DNA of 45,245 nt from Oscillospiraceae bacterium (GCA_017436785.1 JAFSCK010000154.1:1-45245); one strand, 5' to 3'; counted from the stretch's first letter, positions 25,016-32,583 are shown. The notes: generated by a model from the letters alone, not told the origin. Numbers and translations are program-made.

Positions 25016-26200
25016 TTAGTGGTGGAACAGACGCATGCCGGTGAAGGCCATGACGATGCCGTTCTTGTTGCACTCCTCGATGACCAGATCATCGCGGATG
25101 GAGCCGCCGGGCTCGGCGATGTACTTGACACCGGAAGCAACGCCGCGCTTGACGGAGTCGGGGAAGGGGAAGAAGGCGTCGGAGCCCAGAGCAACTGCGT
25201 CACGGGAATCCAGCCATGCCCGCTTTTCCTCGGCAGTCAGAGGCTCGGGACGGGTGGTGAAGTAGTTCTGCCAGATGCCCTCAGCGCAGACATCCTCTTC
25301 GTTGCCGTTGATGTAGCCGTCAATGACGTTGTCGCGGCCGGGACGGCCCAGATCGGGGCGGAAGGGCAGGTTCAACGTCTTGGGATGCTGGCGCAGGAAC
25401 CAGGTATCGGCCTTGCCGCCGGCAAGACGGACACAGTGCACTCTGGACTGCTGACCGGCACCGACACCGATGGCCTGACCGTCGTAGGCAAAGCAGACGG
25501 AGTTGGACTGGGTGTACTTCAGGGTGATGAGGGACACGATCAGGTCGATCTTGGCATCCTCAGGCAGCTCCTTGTTCTCGGTGACGATGTTCTGCAGCAG
25601 GTGCTCGCCGATCTTAAAGTTGTTGCGGCCCTGCTCGAAGGTGATGCCGAAGATCTGCTTGCGCTCCTGTGCATCGGGAACATAGTTGGGATCGATGGCC
25701 ACCACGTTGTAGCCGCCCTTGCGCTTAGCCTTCAGAATGGCCAGAGCCTCGTCGGTGTAGCCGGGGGCGATAACGCCGTCGGAGACCTCGGGAGCGATGA
25801 GCTTGGCGGTCATTTCGTCGCAGACATCGGACAGAGCGACCCAGTCGCCGAAGGAGCACAGACGGTCAGCACCGCGGGCGCGGACGTAAGCGCAGGCCAG
25901 AGGATTCTCGTCCAGACCCTCCACATCTTCCACGAAGCAGGCCTTCTTCAGCTCCAGAGGCAGCACCTTGCCGACAGCGGCGGAGGTGGGAGAAACGTGC
26001 TTGAAGGAGGTGGCACAGGCCATGCCGGTGGCTTCCTTCAGTTCCTTGACCAGCTGCCAGGAGTTCAGGGCATCCATGAAGTTGATGTAGCCGGGACGGC
26101 CGTTGAGAATGGTGATGGGCAGCTCGCTGCCGTCGTGCATGTACAGGGAAGCAGGCTTCTGATTGGGGTTGCAGCCATACTTCAGTTCAAAATTAGTCAT
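25016..26200 (-). CDS. Stand-alone AICAR formyltransferase (PurH C-terminal-type)
   Basis: A 394-residue enzyme that formylates AICAR to FAICAR with 10-formyl-tetrahydrofolate. It covers only the transformylase portion of bifunctional PurH, including the catalytic K67-H68 in SFKHVSP. The cyclohydrolase (MGS-like) domain is missing and is supplied by the neighbouring PurO. The start at 26200 is preceded by GGAGG; an earlier in-frame ATG at 26227 lies in the repeat flank. This split arrangement is known in some Firmicutes and archaea. Confidence 0.93.
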   Translation of the reverse strand: MTNFELKYGCNPNQKPASLYMHDGSELPITILNGRPGYINFMDALNSWQLVKELKEATGMACATSFKHVSPTSAAVGKVLPLELKKACFVEDVEGLDENPLACAYVRARGADRLCSFGDWVALSDVCDEMTAKLIAPEVSDGVIAPGYTDEALAILKAKRKGGYNVVAIDPNYVPDAQERKQIFGITFEQGRNNFKIGEHLLQNIVTENKELPEDAKIDLIVSLITLKYTQSNSVCFAYDGQAIGVGAGQQSRVHCVRLAGGKADTWFLRQHPKTLNLPFRPDLGRPGRDNVIDGYINGNEEDVCAEGIWQNYFTTRPEPLTAEEKRAWLDSRDAVALGSDAFFPFPDSVKRGVASGVKYIAEPGGSIRDDLVIEECNKNGIVMAFTGMRLFHH

Positions 26201-26222
26201 TTGTAGTCCTCCAAAAGAAAGT

Positions 26223-26319
26223 GTCATTGCGAGGAGCGTAGCGACGTGGCAATCTCCATCAAATCAGCAGAAAGTTGGAGGGGATTGCCACACCAGTCTG
26301 CGGACTGGTTCGCAATGAC
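26223..26319. repeat. Family A repeat, copy 4, between purO and AICAR transformylase
   Basis: Ends GTCATTGCGAGGAGCGTAG and GGTTCGCAATGAC. It fills nearly all of the 129-bp gap. Confidence 0.92.
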
Positions 26320-26329
26320 AGTTGATGAT

Positions 26330-27043
26330 TTAGCAATGCTTATTGATAATGCGCTGCTCCACCTCGCGGGTGGCGATGTCGGTGTAGCGGACAAACAGGG
26401 AGATCTTGTTATTCTCGTCCAGATTGGTCCACAGCTCCTGAGTGAAGGCATCGATATTAGCGGGGATGGTGACCCGCTCAGGCTCGCCCTGGAAGGTGGG
26501 GATCACGGGATTGCCATCGCAGACATAGGTGTGCAGGAAGTGGCCCAGACCGGCAGTGGCGGGATACTCCCAGAAGAAACGGGCACAGGTGTTGCCCTCG
26601 GGGTCGGCGGCCTTCAGAATGGACATCTTGTAGGAGCCGTCGTTTGCCTGAATGCCGGAAATACGGGGGGTCCAGTTGGGGCCGTCGTCCTCAAACTGAC
26701 GGGTCCGCAGGGCAGCCTCCCAGCTTTCGCCCCGGGCAGCGAACTCCCAGATGGTGTCGGTCTGGTCACCGTTGGTGACGATCAGGCCGTTGCCCAGCTC
26801 CCGGACGGGATGGTAGATGATCAGGTGGGGGTCCTTCATCAGTGCGGGATCGTGTGCCTCGGTACGGATGCCGTCCTTCTCCTGAATGAAGACACGGTTC
26901 CGGGAATTGACGGAGCGGCCCATGATGAAGTAAGCGGCGACAGCCTTCTTGCCGTCGGGGGTGATGCCCAGCACAATGCCGCGGCCGGGATAGGTGTTGC
27001 CATCCAGACGCTCGGCCATGGTCTTGGTTTCGTAAACGTTCAT
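26330..27043 (-). CDS. purO: IMP cyclohydrolase, PurO family
   Basis: A 237-residue enzyme closing FAICAR to IMP, the last step of the pathway. The sequence follows the IMP_cyclohyd (PurO) family first found in archaea: YPGRGIVLGITPDG at the N-terminus, then FIMGRSVNSRNRVF and a conserved FLHTYVCDGNP toward the C-terminus. It sits next to a transformylase lacking the cyclohydrolase domain, so the two genes together replace purH. The start at 27043 has a modest GGAG site. Confidence 0.9.
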   Translation of the reverse strand: MNVYETKTMAERLDGNTYPGRGIVLGITPDGKKAVAAYFIMGRSVNSRNRVFIQEKDGIRTEAHDPALMKDPHLIIYHPVRELGNGLIVTNGDQTDTIWEFAARGESWEAALRTRQFEDDGPNWTPRISGIQANDGSYKMSILKAADPEGNTCARFFWEYPATAGLGHFLHTYVCDGNPVIPTFQGEPERVTIPANIDAFTQELWTNLDENNKISLFVRYTDIATREVEQRIINKHC

Positions 27044-27058
27044 GTTATTTCTCCATTC

Positions 27059-27129
27059 GTAGGGGCCGATGCCCACATCGGCCCTGTTGTAGGGTTGCCC
27101 CAAGGGCCGATGTAGGCATCGGCCCCTAC
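27059..27129. repeat. Family B repeat between purN and purO
   Basis: Ends GTAGGGGCCGATGCCC and GGCATCGGCCCCTAC, with inner GGGCCGATG repeat and a short variable centre; 71 bp in total. Confidence 0.9.
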
Positions 27130-27138
27130 GGGGATGAT

Positions 27139-27765
27139 TTATTTGATGATAACGGTGCGTCCTTCCACGCTGATCCGGTCCTGACAGAACAGGGCTACGG
27201 CTTCGGGAAGGAGCTTCCACTCGGCCTGCTCCATGATCCGCTTCTGCAGCACCTCGGGGGTGTCGTCGTGGCGGACTTCCACTGCCCTCTGGGCAATGAT
27301 GGGGCCGCCGTCGCATTCGGCGCTGACGAAATGGACCGTTGCGCCGGAGAGCTTCACGCCGTATTCCAGTGCCTTCTCGTGGACGTGGAGGCCGTAGTAG
27401 CCTTCGCCGCAGAAGGAGGGGATCAGGGCGGGATGGACGTTCATAATGGCGTTGGGGTAGCTTTCCACCAGCTCCTCGGTGAAGATGACCATGCAGCCGG
27501 CCAGCACCACCAGATCGATGGACAGCGTTTTCAGCTGCTCCACCATGGCGGCGGTAAAGGCCCGGTTGGAGGGGTATTCCTTCCGGGGCACCACAAAGCC
27601 GGGGATGCCGGCCTTGGCGGCCCGCTCCAGTGCATAGGCACCGGCCTTGGTGGAGATAACGGCTGCGATCTGCCCGCCGCCCAGCTCACCGCGCTGCTGC
27701 GCATCGATGAGAGCCTGCAGGTTGGTGCCGCCGCCGGAAACCAGAACTGCGATTCTCTTGCCCAT
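27139..27765 (-). CDS. purN: Phosphoribosylglycinamide formyltransferase
   Basis: A 208-residue enzyme transferring a formyl group from 10-formyl-THF to GAR. It shows the opening VLVSGGGTNLQALI and the catalytic Asn/His stretch NVHPALIPSF (N106, H108) and a downstream Asp in the SAECDGGPII segment. The stop codon of purM shares a base with its start codon, so translation is coupled. Confidence 0.96.
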   Translation of the reverse strand: MGKRIAVLVSGGGTNLQALIDAQQRGELGGGQIAAVISTKAGAYALERAAKAGIPGFVVPRKEYPSNRAFTAAMVEQLKTLSIDLVVLAGCMVIFTEELVESYPNAIMNVHPALIPSFCGEGYYGLHVHEKALEYGVKLSGATVHFVSAECDGGPIIAQRAVEVRHDDTPEVLQKRIMEQAEWKLLPEAVALFCQDRISVEGRTVIIK

Positions 27766-28814
27766 TACAGGATCACCTTTTCCTCGCCCTCGACGATCTC
27801 GCCGATGACGTAGGCATCCTCACCGTGGGCCTTCAGGATCTCCAGCGCGGTCTCCACTTCGGCTGCGGGAACCACGATGCTCATGCCGACACCCATGTTG
27901 TAGGTGTTGAACATGTCGCGCTCGGGGATGTTGCCCCAAGCAGCGATCTCCTCGAAGATGGGCAGGATTTTGATGGCAGACTTGTCGATCTTGGCGCACA
28001 GGCCGTCGGGGATGGAACGGGGAATGTTCTCGTAGAAGCCGCCGCCGGTGATGTGGCTGATGCCCTTGACGTTGACCTTTTCCAGCAGAGCCAGAACGGG
28101 CTTGACGTAGATCTTGGTGGGGGTCAGCAGAGCTTCGGCAATGGTCTTGCCGCCCAGAGAATCCCGGGGAACATACAGCTCGGGGTTGTTGTTATCAATA
28201 TCGAAGACCTTGCGGCACAGGGAGAAGCCGTTGGAGTGGATACCGGTGGAGGGCAGAGCGATGACCACATCGCCCACTGCCATCTTGGCGTTGTCCAGAA
28301 TCTTCTTCTTGTCCACGATGCCCACAGCGAAGCCTGCCAGATCGTAGTCCTCCACAGGCATCATGCCGGGATGCTCGGCAGTCTCGCCGCCGATGAGGGC
28401 AGCGCCGGACTGGACACAGCCCTCAGCTACGCCGCCGACGATCTCAGCGATCTTCTCAGGGATGTTCTTGCCGCAGGCGATATAGTCCAGGAAGAACAGG
28501 GGCTTTGCGCCGACGCAGATGATGTCGTTGACGCACATGGCAACGGCATCGATGCCGATGGTGTCGTGCTTGTCCATGAGGATGGCCAGCTTGACCTTGG
28601 TGCCGCAGCCGTCGGTGCCGGAGACCAGAACAGGCTCCTCCATACCGGCGATGGGCAGACCGAAGCAGCCGCCGAAGCCGCCCACATCATCCAGACAGCC
28701 TTCGTTGCGGGTGCGGGCAACATGCTTCTTCATCAGCTCCACAGCACGGTAGCCGGCGGTGATGTCCACGCCTGCAGCCGCATAGCTGGCGGAGTAGGAA
28801 TTCTTGTGATCCAT
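27765..28814 (-). CDS. purM: Phosphoribosylformylglycinamidine cyclo-ligase
   Basis: A 349-residue enzyme making AIR from FGAM and ATP. Family landmarks visible are YAAAGVDITAGYRAVEL, GVGTD-like VSGTDGCGTKVKLA, GGETAEHPGM and SHITGGGFYENIPR. Normal length and start (after AGGAG). It overlaps purN by one base. Confidence 0.97.
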   Translation of the reverse strand: MDHKNSYSASYAAAGVDITAGYRAVELMKKHVARTRNEGCLDDVGGFGGCFGLPIAGMEEPVLVSGTDGCGTKVKLAILMDKHDTIGIDAVAMCVNDIICVGAKPLFFLDYIACGKNIPEKIAEIVGGVAEGCVQSGAALIGGETAEHPGMMPVEDYDLAGFAVGIVDKKKILDNAKMAVGDVVIALPSTGIHSNGFSLCRKVFDIDNNNPELYVPRDSLGGKTIAEALLTPTKIYVKPVLALLEKVNVKGISHITGGGFYENIPRSIPDGLCAKIDKSAIKILPIFEEIAAWGNIPERDMFNTYNMGVGMSIVVPAAEVETALEILKAHGEDAYVIGEIVEGEEKVIL

Positions 28815-28849
28815 GATTATGTAGCTCCTTTTCAGAAGTTATTTTTACT

Positions 28850-28933
28850 GTCATTGCGAGGAGCGAAGCGACGTGGCAATCCCCTGAATCGAAGAAGATT
28901 GCCACACCAGTGTGCGCACTGGCTCGCAATGAC
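28850..28933. repeat. Family A repeat, copy 5, between purF and purM
   Basis: A short 84-bp copy with ends GTCATTGCGAGGAGCGAAG and GGCTCGCAATGAC. The centre is shorter than in other copies. Confidence 0.92.
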
Positions 28934-28943
28934 ATGCTAATGT

Positions 28944-30365
28944 TTATTCCTCGCCGGTCCAGCAGTAGGTGCAGACCTTGTCCCGGTCCAGACCGATGGC
29001 TTCCAGCAGGCCGTCCAGAGTCTGGTAGCCCAGAGAGTCAAAGCCCATTTCTTCACAGATGGACTTCAGCAGGCACTGACCGCGCTCGGTCTTGGCGTCG
29101 GCGTATTCCGCCAGATGCTGCTGTCCGACGTTGCCTTCCAGATTCTGGATGGTCTTGCGGGTCAGCAGTTCCATTTCAGAATTGCTCCGGGAGAAATTCA
29201 GGAACTTGCAGCTGTACATGATGGGGGGACAGGCGGAGCGCATATGCACTTCCTTGGCACCGGACTTGTACAGGAAATCCACTGTTTCCCGCAGCTGGGT
29301 GCCGCGAACGATGGAGTCGTCCACCAGCAGCAGCTTCTTGTCCTCAATGAGCTCGGGGACGGGGATCTGCTTCATTTCTGCGATCAGGTTGCGCATCTCC
29401 TGATTGCTGGGGGTAAAGGACCGGGCCCAAGTGGGGGTATACTTAACGAAGGGCCGGGCAAAGGGCTTGTGGGAGTGGTTGGCATAGCCGATGGCGTGGG
29501 GCAGGCCGGAGTCAGGGACACCGGCGATGTAGTCCACATCGGGCATGGTGCCGTGCTTTTCTTCTTCCCGGGCCATGATCTCGCCGTTGCGGCAGCGCAT
29601 GACCTCCACGTTCATGCCCTCGTAGTTGGAGTTGGGGTAGCCGTAGTAGCTCCACAGGAAGGCGCAGATCTTCATCTTGTCGCCGGGAGCAGCCAGCTGA
29701 GTAAAGCCGTCGGCGGTGATCTTCATGATCTCGCCGGGACCCAGGTTGTAAACAGGGCTGTAGCCCAGCTTCTGGCAGGCAAAGGACTCCATGGATACGC
29801 AGCAGCCATTTTCGTTCTGACCGATGACGATGGGCAGGCGGCCCAGCTTGTCCCGGGCGGCGATAATGCCGCTGTCAGTCAGCAGCAGGATGGTGCAGGT
29901 GCCCTCAATCAGGTTTTGTGCGTACTTGATGCCTTCCACCAGATCACCGCAGCGGTTGATCAGTGCTGCGATCAGCTCGGAATCGTTGACCTTGCCGGAG
30001 GACATGGCCATGAAGTAATGGCCGGGAGCAGCAAAGGTCTCCTCCACGATCTTTTCGGCATTGTTGATGATGCCTACATTGGCGATGGCGAACATGCCCA
30101 GATGGCTGCGGACCAGCAGCGGCTGGGGATCGGTATCGGAAATGCAGCCGATACCGGCAGTGCCATCCATTTTGGCAAGATCGCCTTCGAATTTGGTGCG
30201 GAAGGGCGTGTTGGAAATGTTATGGATCTGACGGTCAAATCCCTTGACCTCGTCGTAAAAGGCCAGACCGCCCCGCTTGGTGCCCAGATGGGAGTGGTAG
30301 TCTGTGCCGAAGAAAACGTCGTATTTGCAGTTTTTACGGGAAATCGCCCCGAAGAAACCACCCAT
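28944..30365 (-). CDS. purF: PurF-like amidophosphoribosyltransferase lacking the catalytic cysteine
   Basis: A 473-residue homologue of the enzyme starting purine synthesis (PRPP + amide to phosphoribosylamine). The PRPP domain is intact: KLLLVDDSIVRGTQLRETV toward the C-terminus. The glutaminase half is not. Mature PurF needs an N-terminal Cys (CGVFGI or CGIVGI); here it reads MGGFFGAIS, with Gly in that place. The HxRYxT loop is replaced by GIGCISDTDPQPLL (71-84), and the oxyanion NG pair by a NVG/II segment (96-100). The first cysteine is C13. The protein may use free ammonia or get it from a partner. No second purF is in the window. Start 30365 follows AGGAGG. Confidence 0.9.
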   Translation of the reverse strand: MGGFFGAISRKNCKYDVFFGTDYHSHLGTKRGGLAFYDEVKGFDRQIHNISNTPFRTKFEGDLAKMDGTAGIGCISDTDPQPLLVRSHLGMFAIANVGIINNAEKIVEETFAAPGHYFMAMSSGKVNDSELIAALINRCGDLVEGIKYAQNLIEGTCTILLLTDSGIIAARDKLGRLPIVIGQNENGCCVSMESFACQKLGYSPVYNLGPGEIMKITADGFTQLAAPGDKMKICAFLWSYYGYPNSNYEGMNVEVMRCRNGEIMAREEEKHGTMPDVDYIAGVPDSGLPHAIGYANHSHKPFARPFVKYTPTWARSFTPSNQEMRNLIAEMKQIPVPELIEDKKLLLVDDSIVRGTQLRETVDFLYKSGAKEVHMRSACPPIMYSCKFLNFSRSNSEMELLTRKTIQNLEGNVGQQHLAEYADAKTERGQCLLKSICEEMGFDSLGYQTLDGLLEAIGLDRDKVCTYCWTGEE

Positions 30366-30389
30366 AAAAGGTATCCTCCTTATGTATGT

Positions 30390-30496
30390 GTCATTGCGAG
30401 GAGCAAAGCGACGTGGCAATCCCCAACATCAAAGGAGATTGCACCACAGGCATTCCCTTCGGTTCCACGCCAGCGTGCACGCTGGCTCGCAATGAC
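30390..30496. repeat. Family A repeat, copy 6, with a 24-nt internal insertion
   Basis: Ends GTCATTGCGAGGAGCAAAG and GGCTCGCAATGAC. The usual GATTGCCACGCC is interrupted by about 24 nt (ACCACAGGCATTCCCTTCGG plus TTCC), giving a variant. It lies between purC and purF. Confidence 0.9.
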
Positions 30497-30514
30497 ATGA
30501 CAAAAAACGGAAAT

Positions 30515-31204
30515 TTAAGCGAAGAACAGGCCGTTCAGGGTCATGGGATCGATGTACTGGCCGTCCTTGTAGACGCGCATATTGCCGGAAGCGACTTCGT
30601 CGATCAGCATGACATTGCCCTCGGGATCGTAGCCGAACTCGAACTTAATGTCGTACAGCTCCAGACCCTTTGCAGCCAGATCGTCAGCCACGATCTTGGT
30701 GATGGCCTGAGTCTGGGCCTTCAGGGACTCGTACTGCTCGGCGGTCATGACGCCCAGATCCACCAGACCGTCCTTGGTGACCAGAGGATCGCCCAGAGCG
30801 TCGTTCTTGAAGGTGGTCTCTACGTAGTAGGGCAGATCCTGACCCTCGGTGCAGTACTGGTTGTAGCGGCGGAAGAAGGAGCCAACGGCCTTGCGGCGGC
30901 AGATGACCTCCAGACCCTTGCCAAAGACCTTGGCGGGCAGGACTTCCATGGTGGTGTTGGCCAGATCAGCGGAAACGTAGTGGGTGCGGATGCCGGCGGC
31001 ATTGATCTTTTCGAAGTAGTAGATGGACATGCGCAGGTTCACATCGCCCACGCCCTCGATGGTCAGGCCCACGGAGTTCTCGCCGGGATCAAACACGCCG
31101 TCCTTGCCGGTGCAGTCATCCTTGAACAGCAGCAGGCAGTTGCCGTTGGGCAGTTCGTAAACATTCTTGGTCTTACCGGTGTACAGCAGCTTCAGGTTTT
31201 CCAT
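30515..31204 (-). CDS. purC: SAICAR synthase
   Basis: A 229-residue enzyme ligating CAIR and aspartate. It opens [12 protein letters not shown], and has [16 protein letters not shown] and [12 protein letters not shown] segments of the ATP and substrate sites. The usual SPDxxR end motif is replaced by a [14 protein letters not shown] segment, as in shorter Clostridial versions. The start at 31204 has AGAGG. Second gene of the operon. Confidence 0.94.
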   Translation of the reverse strand: MENLKLLYTGKTKNVYELPNGNCLLLFKDDCTGKDGVFDPGENSVGLTIEGVGDVNLRMSIYYFEKINAAGIRTHYVSADLANTTMEVLPAKVFGKGLEVICRRKAVGSFFRRYNQYCTEGQDLPYYVETTFKNDALGDPLVTKDGLVDLGVMTAEQYESLKAQTQAITKIVADDLAAKGLELYDIKFEFGYDPEGNVMLIDEVASGNMRVYKDGQYIDPMTLNGLFFA

Positions 31205-31255
31205 AGTTAAATTACCTCTTTCTGAAAATGTAGGTGTATGAATCAAAAAATGAAT

Positions 31256-31366
31256 GTAGGGGACGGCGTCCTCGACGTCCCGTGGGGCAACACAGTTCCT
31301 TTGCGCCCGGCGCTGCAGCGAAATCGCGGCTGCTTCTGCCGGGGCGTCGAGGACGCCGCCCCCTAC
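31256..31366. repeat. Family B repeat between purE and purC
   Basis: Ends GTAGGGGACGGCGTCCTCGA and TCGAGGACGCCGCCCCCTAC. 111 bp. The inner part contains a GC-rich palindrome (GCGCCCGGCGC) and further self-complementary blocks. Confidence 0.9.
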
Positions 31367-31376
31367 AAGGGATTAC

Positions 31377-31871
31377 TTACTTATTCAGCTCGGCCTGCAA
31401 TGCAGCGTCCTTTTCCAGAACCTTGGCGGCATCGGCCTTGCGCTTGGCATCCAGCTTGGCGGCCAGCTCGGCATCCTCCACAGCCAGAATCTGAGCGGAC
31501 AACAAAGCGGCATTGACACCTCCGTTGATGGCTACGGTGGCAACAGGGATACCGGAGGGCATCATGACCGTAGAAAGGAGTGCGTCCATGCCGTCGAGAC
31601 AGGTAGACTTGCAGGGGATGCCGATGACAGGCAGGGTGGTGTTGGCTGCAATGGCACCGGCAAGGTGCGCAGCCATACCGGCTGCGGCGATCATCACGCC
31701 AAAGCCGTTTTTGCGGGCGTTTACAGCAAAATCCCGTGCTTCCTCGGGGGTGCGGTGTGCGGAAAAGACGTGGCACTCAAAGGGAATGCCCAGAGAGGAC
31801 AGGGTGTCCATGGTCTTGCGCAGGATCGGCAGATCGCTGTCGCTGCCCATGACGATACCAACTTTTTTCAT
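31377..31871 (-). CDS. purE: N5-carboxyaminoimidazole ribonucleotide mutase (class I PurE)
   Basis: A 164-residue enzyme moving the carboxylate of N5-CAIR to CAIR. GSDSDLP, SAHRTPE, AAGMAAHLAGAIAA and LSTVMMPSGIPVATVAI are the class I landmarks, and class I normally needs PurK, which is not found in this window. First gene of the purine operon, with AGGAGG at the start and the ZTP-type leader ahead of it. Confidence 0.95.
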   Translation of the reverse strand: MKKVGIVMGSDSDLPILRKTMDTLSSLGIPFECHVFSAHRTPEEARDFAVNARKNGFGVMIAAAGMAAHLAGAIAANTTLPVIGIPCKSTCLDGMDALLSTVMMPSGIPVATVAINGGVNAALLSAQILAVEDAELAAKLDAKRKADAAKVLEKDAALQAELNK

Positions 31872-31896
31872 GCGTTACCTCCTGATAAAATCAAAT

Positions 31897-31937
31897 AAAA
31901 AATGAGCGCACTTGTCCCAAACAAAGGAAAAGTGTGC
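31897..31937 (-). terminator. Conditional terminator of the purE leader
   Basis: On the minus strand, stem GCACACTT / AAGTGCGC (one mismatch) with a 16-nt loop, then TCATTTTTT. Its 5' arm overlaps the last three bases of the conserved riboswitch 3' motif, so ligand binding can prevent it from forming. Confidence 0.75.
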
Positions 31938-32004
31938 CCAGACGGTCGGCTATTGCTGCCCTTACTCCGTGTGGTGCTCCACTGATCCGTCAGTCATAAG
32001 GGAC
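31933..32004 (-). promoter_or_regulatory. ZTP (pfl-type) riboswitch upstream of purE
   Basis: On the minus strand: CCCTTA / TAAGGG closing helix, ACTGACGG...CAGTGG, CACCACACGGAGT, then GCCGACCGTCTGGGCA. The end matches the highly conserved CCGxCUGGGCA of ZTP riboswitches, and the ACUGACG / GGAG internal part agrees too. ZTP accumulates when 10-formyl-THF is short, and binding then turns on purine and one-carbon genes. A terminator follows (31897-31937). Assignment is from sequence pattern; a covariance search was not run. Confidence 0.82.
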
Positions 32005-32022
32005 GAAAAAAATTACAAGAAG

Positions 32023-32051
32023 ATTATACCATGGCAATGGGAAAGAATCAA
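32023..32051 (-). promoter_or_regulatory. Sigma-A promoter of the purine operon
   Basis: On the minus strand, TTGATT (32051-32046), 17-nt spacer, perfect TATAAT (32028-32023). The start is about 10-15 nt before the riboswitch. Confidence 0.85.
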
Positions 32052-32114
32052 GAAAGCAGATAACCAATTCTTGCCGAATTTTAAAACGTTTCCATGTGAA
32101 AGTTGACAAAAGGA

Positions 32115-32172
32115 CAGAAAAAAGTGCTGTTTTCTGCAAAGGAACAGGCGGTTCTGATAACCGCCCCAACAT
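32115..32172 (-). ncRNA. Possible short RNA upstream of the purine promoter
   Basis: From the predicted start near 32170, the minus strand forms GGCGGTT / AACCGCC (32147-32165), then CTGTT / AACAG followed by TTTTTT (near 32118-32147). This is a promoter, one hairpin and a weak terminator in under 100 bp, enough for a transcript of about 55 nt. No reading frame of note. No family is recognised. Confidence 0.35.
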
Positions 32173-32176
32173 AATC

Positions 32177-32205
32177 AGCATACCACAGATGTTTCGCAAA
32201 GTCAA
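32177..32205 (-). promoter_or_regulatory. Second minus-strand promoter, upstream of the purine promoter
   Basis: TTGACT (32205-32200), 17 nt, TATGCT (32182-32177). It would start the short candidate RNA and, if read through, add a second input to the purine operon. Confidence 0.55.
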
Positions 32206-32280
32206 CAGGAAAATGAACAAAATGACGGAAATCTACACATTGCAAAAATAAAAAATGGTAATTTTATACAACATCCCAAC

Positions 32281-32308
32281 TTGCGTTTTTGAAAAAATCT
32301 GGTATGAT
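32281..32308 (+). promoter_or_regulatory. Promoter of the candidate structured RNA
   Basis: TTGCGT (32281-32286), 16 nt, TATGAT (32303-32308). The -35 is weak, the -10 good. Confidence 0.5.
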
Positions 32309-32314
32309 AAAGGC

Positions 32315-32583
32315 ACAAAGAGGTGATACCAATGATCTCTTAACAAACGGCTTCTATCCATAACTGGAAGCCGAACAGACATGCTTTCCATAATTTCTTC
32401 CGTTCATATATGAATTTGAACAAAACAAAAATCAATACCGGAAGTGATTCAATTTTTGTCAGAGGAAGGTATGGCTGAACCTGAGAAAGCGAGGTTAACC
32501 AATGATGTTAGATATCAAGAGTTCAATGAAGTGATCCTTGACTGATTCGGAAAAAACGAAACAGTCAAGGGTCACTTCATTTT
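32315..32583 (+). ncRNA. Candidate structured non-coding RNA, about 270 nt
   Basis: Between a promoter and a strong terminator lie about 210 nt without a coding frame but with many helices: AGAG/CTCT near the 5' end, CGGCTTC/GAAGCCG (32348-32373), CTTCCG/CGGAAG (32398-32444) around a TTCATATATGAA hairpin, ACAAAAAT/ATTTTTGT (32425-32459) interleaved with the last so as to suggest a pseudoknot, AACCT/AGGTT (about 32478-32495) inside TGAAC/GTTCA, and GAT/ATC. ACCAATGAT occurs twice. Length and make-up suggest a large RNA of the raiA-motif kind, but I cannot confirm a family by eye. Confidence 0.6.
32526..32583 (+). terminator. Terminator of the candidate structured RNA
   Basis: Long stem TGAAGTGATCCTTGACTG / CAGTCAAGGGTCACTTCA (one mismatch) with a loop of about 16 nt, then TTTT. 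The strength of this stem argues that the sequence ahead of it is a real transcript. Confidence 0.85.

Noticed and set aside
31872-32004. Guanine or adenine riboswitch before purE
   Set aside because: The core motifs of purine aptamers are missing, whereas ZTP-type motifs fit end to end.
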